Assembly: GCA_944391545.1 (NCBI GenBank)
Contig: CALXTZ010000066.1
Location: forward strand, 1-6,936
Length of the DNA: 6,936 bases
Direction of reading: 5' to 3'
Source of the DNA: an uncultured Alphaproteobacteria bacterium
GTDB taxonomy: Bacteria; Pseudomonadota; Alphaproteobacteria; CAAHEQ01; UBA3637
Shown: positions 6,468 through 6,936 of the stretch, piece after piece
How positions within the stretch are numbered: the stretch's first letter is position 1
How the letters are laid out: every line of letters begins with the position of its first letter
Notes under the pieces: generated by a model
Database searches by the model: none
Seen by the model: only the letters and a program-made list of their open reading frames with translations
Told to the model about the DNA's origin: nothing
Translations under genes and position numbers: made by a program

Positions 6468-6904
6468 AAAATGGTATAATCGGTTTTCTTTTTCTGACAC
6501 TGGCATCTGTCCCTTGCTTGGCGCAAGAGCAAAAGGGAATCGAAGTTCCGTTTCTTCCGTACGTTCAAATGACGGGAACCGGCGCCGTTACGGATACGGT
6601 TAATCCCGGCGCGGCAACGCCTTTTGACAGGACAACCCGTTCTCAAAAAAGAGTTTCTACCGTTTTCTTTGATTCCGAATCTGCAACGGCTCTTCGCAAA
6701 CGGGATCTTCCGACGCTGAAGGCTGTCGCGGGTCGCGTTGTCCCGGAAAACAGATCGGTTCGTTTGGTCGGGTACAGGACATCTAAAATGTCTCAAACAA
6801 TTGTCAATGATCGGTTGCAAGCTGTAGCCAATGCTTTGCAGGATCTGGGCGTAACGCGCATTTTATTCGCATCCGAAGTGCGCAAAACAACGTTATTTCG
6901 GTGA
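6464..6904 (+). CDS. Small exported OmpA-like protein, apparently frameshifted near its end
   Basis: The frame gives 146 residues. A signal peptide runs to about residue 20 (hydrophobic core, cut at CLA|QE). A short linker rich in Thr, Gly and Pro follows, then from about residue 63 a divergent OmpA-like domain: STVFFDSESATALRKRD (65-81), a central SVRLVGY (98-104) and NDRLQAVANALQDLGV (115-130). In OmpA domains the GHTD/GYTD position carries an Asp that contacts diaminopimelate; here it reads GYRT, while an arginine (117) seems to match the conserved binding Arg. Peptidoglycan binding is therefore uncertain. The expected final strand is missing in this frame and appears in the -1 frame just beyond, so the last six residues (KTTLFR) are probably not native. 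The start overlaps the suhB stop as ATGA, with AAAGGA about eight bases upstream, making it the third gene of the efp operon. Confidence 0.7.
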   Translation: MKNGIIGFLFLTLASVPCLAQEQKGIEVPFLPYVQMTGTGAVTDTVNPGAATPFDRTTRSQKRVSTVFFDSESATALRKRDLPTLKAVAGRVVPENRSVRLVGYRTSKMSQTIVNDRLQAVANALQDLGVTRILFASEVRKTTLFR

Positions 6905-6930
6905 ACCGCGTCGATATTTTCGAATTATAA
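6884..6930 (+). other. Displaced C-terminal coding tail of the OmpA-like gene (-1 frame)
   Basis: From 6886 the -1 frame reads NNVISVNRVDIFEL and then stops at TAA (6928-6930). The pattern NRVDIFEL resembles the closing strand of OmpA-like domains (NRRVEI and similar). One extra A in the AAAA run at 6884-6887 would join it to the upstream frame and give a 154-residue protein. This could be a sequencing or assembly error, a real mutation, or a slippage site; the first seems most likely. Confidence 0.7.
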
Positions 6931-6936
6931 AAAAAG

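Noticed and set aside
6464..6530. Lipoprotein signal with Cys18 in the OmpA-like protein
   Set aside because: The residues before the cysteine (SVP) do not fit a lipobox, and cleavage after CLA is a better match to signal peptidase I.
6314..6820. A 168-residue leftward frame opposite the end of suhB and the OmpA-like gene
   Set aside because: Covers two recognised genes, has no signal, motif or ribosome binding site of its own; regarded as a shadow.
6930..6936. A run of A at the right edge as a terminator or ribosome binding site
   Set aside because: Only seven bases are available, too few to judge.

Overview
The window looks like a chromosomal segment of an alphaproteobacterium. The best fit is an uncultured Rhodospirillales-like lineage of moderate GC content (nearly even by eye, not counted). 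This rests on protein signatures: the FWASRA...HPRTFYG stretch of the lytic transglycosylase, the KGPGDFVS stretch of the SuhB-type phosphatase, and the WWMPD start of the EpmA-type enzyme. Taxonomy is an inference from memory of these families. Genes are packed tightly, with no RNA gene, CRISPR array, insertion sequence or other mobile element, and no gene-free stretch over 100 bases.

The left part (1-3863) concerns the cell wall. Two leftward genes encode an exported protein of unknown function and, 3 bases behind it, a soluble lytic murein transglycosylase cut off by the window edge before its catalytic domain. Back to back with them, across 78 bases holding overlapping promoter candidates, is a rightward pair with ATGA overlap: a Mur ligase of MurC/Mpl type and an LD-carboxypeptidase (LdcA). 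The three recognisable genes fit a peptidoglycan turnover route. The transglycosylase releases anhydro-muropeptides, LdcA trims the tetrapeptide to tripeptide in the cytoplasm, and the ligase would rejoin recovered peptide to UDP-MurNAc. The ligase's substrate is inferred from context, not proven.

The right part (3860-6936) concerns translation and a small envelope protein. epmA runs leftward and ends in a TTAA shared with the ldcA stop codon. Divergent from it, a strong promoter candidate precedes efp, which is followed without gaps by a SuhB/inositol monophosphatase gene (TAATG overlap) and a small exported OmpA-like protein (ATGA overlap). EpmA attaches (R)-beta-lysine to a lysine of EF-P, and that lysine (K33, in PGKGGAF) is present. 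The lysine 2,3-aminomutase gene epmB, often a neighbour, is not here.

The clearest anomalies are: a -1 frame displacement near the 3' end of the OmpA-like gene, where the expected tail VNRVDIFEL followed by TAA lies in another frame just after an AAAA run; an Arg/Glu-rich extension of about 40 residues on the SuhB homologue; and departures from canonical MurC motifs in the ligase. I saw no evidence for an entirely new kind of system. The MurC-like ligase/LdcA pair and the unknown exported protein beside the transglycosylase are the best candidates for new biology.
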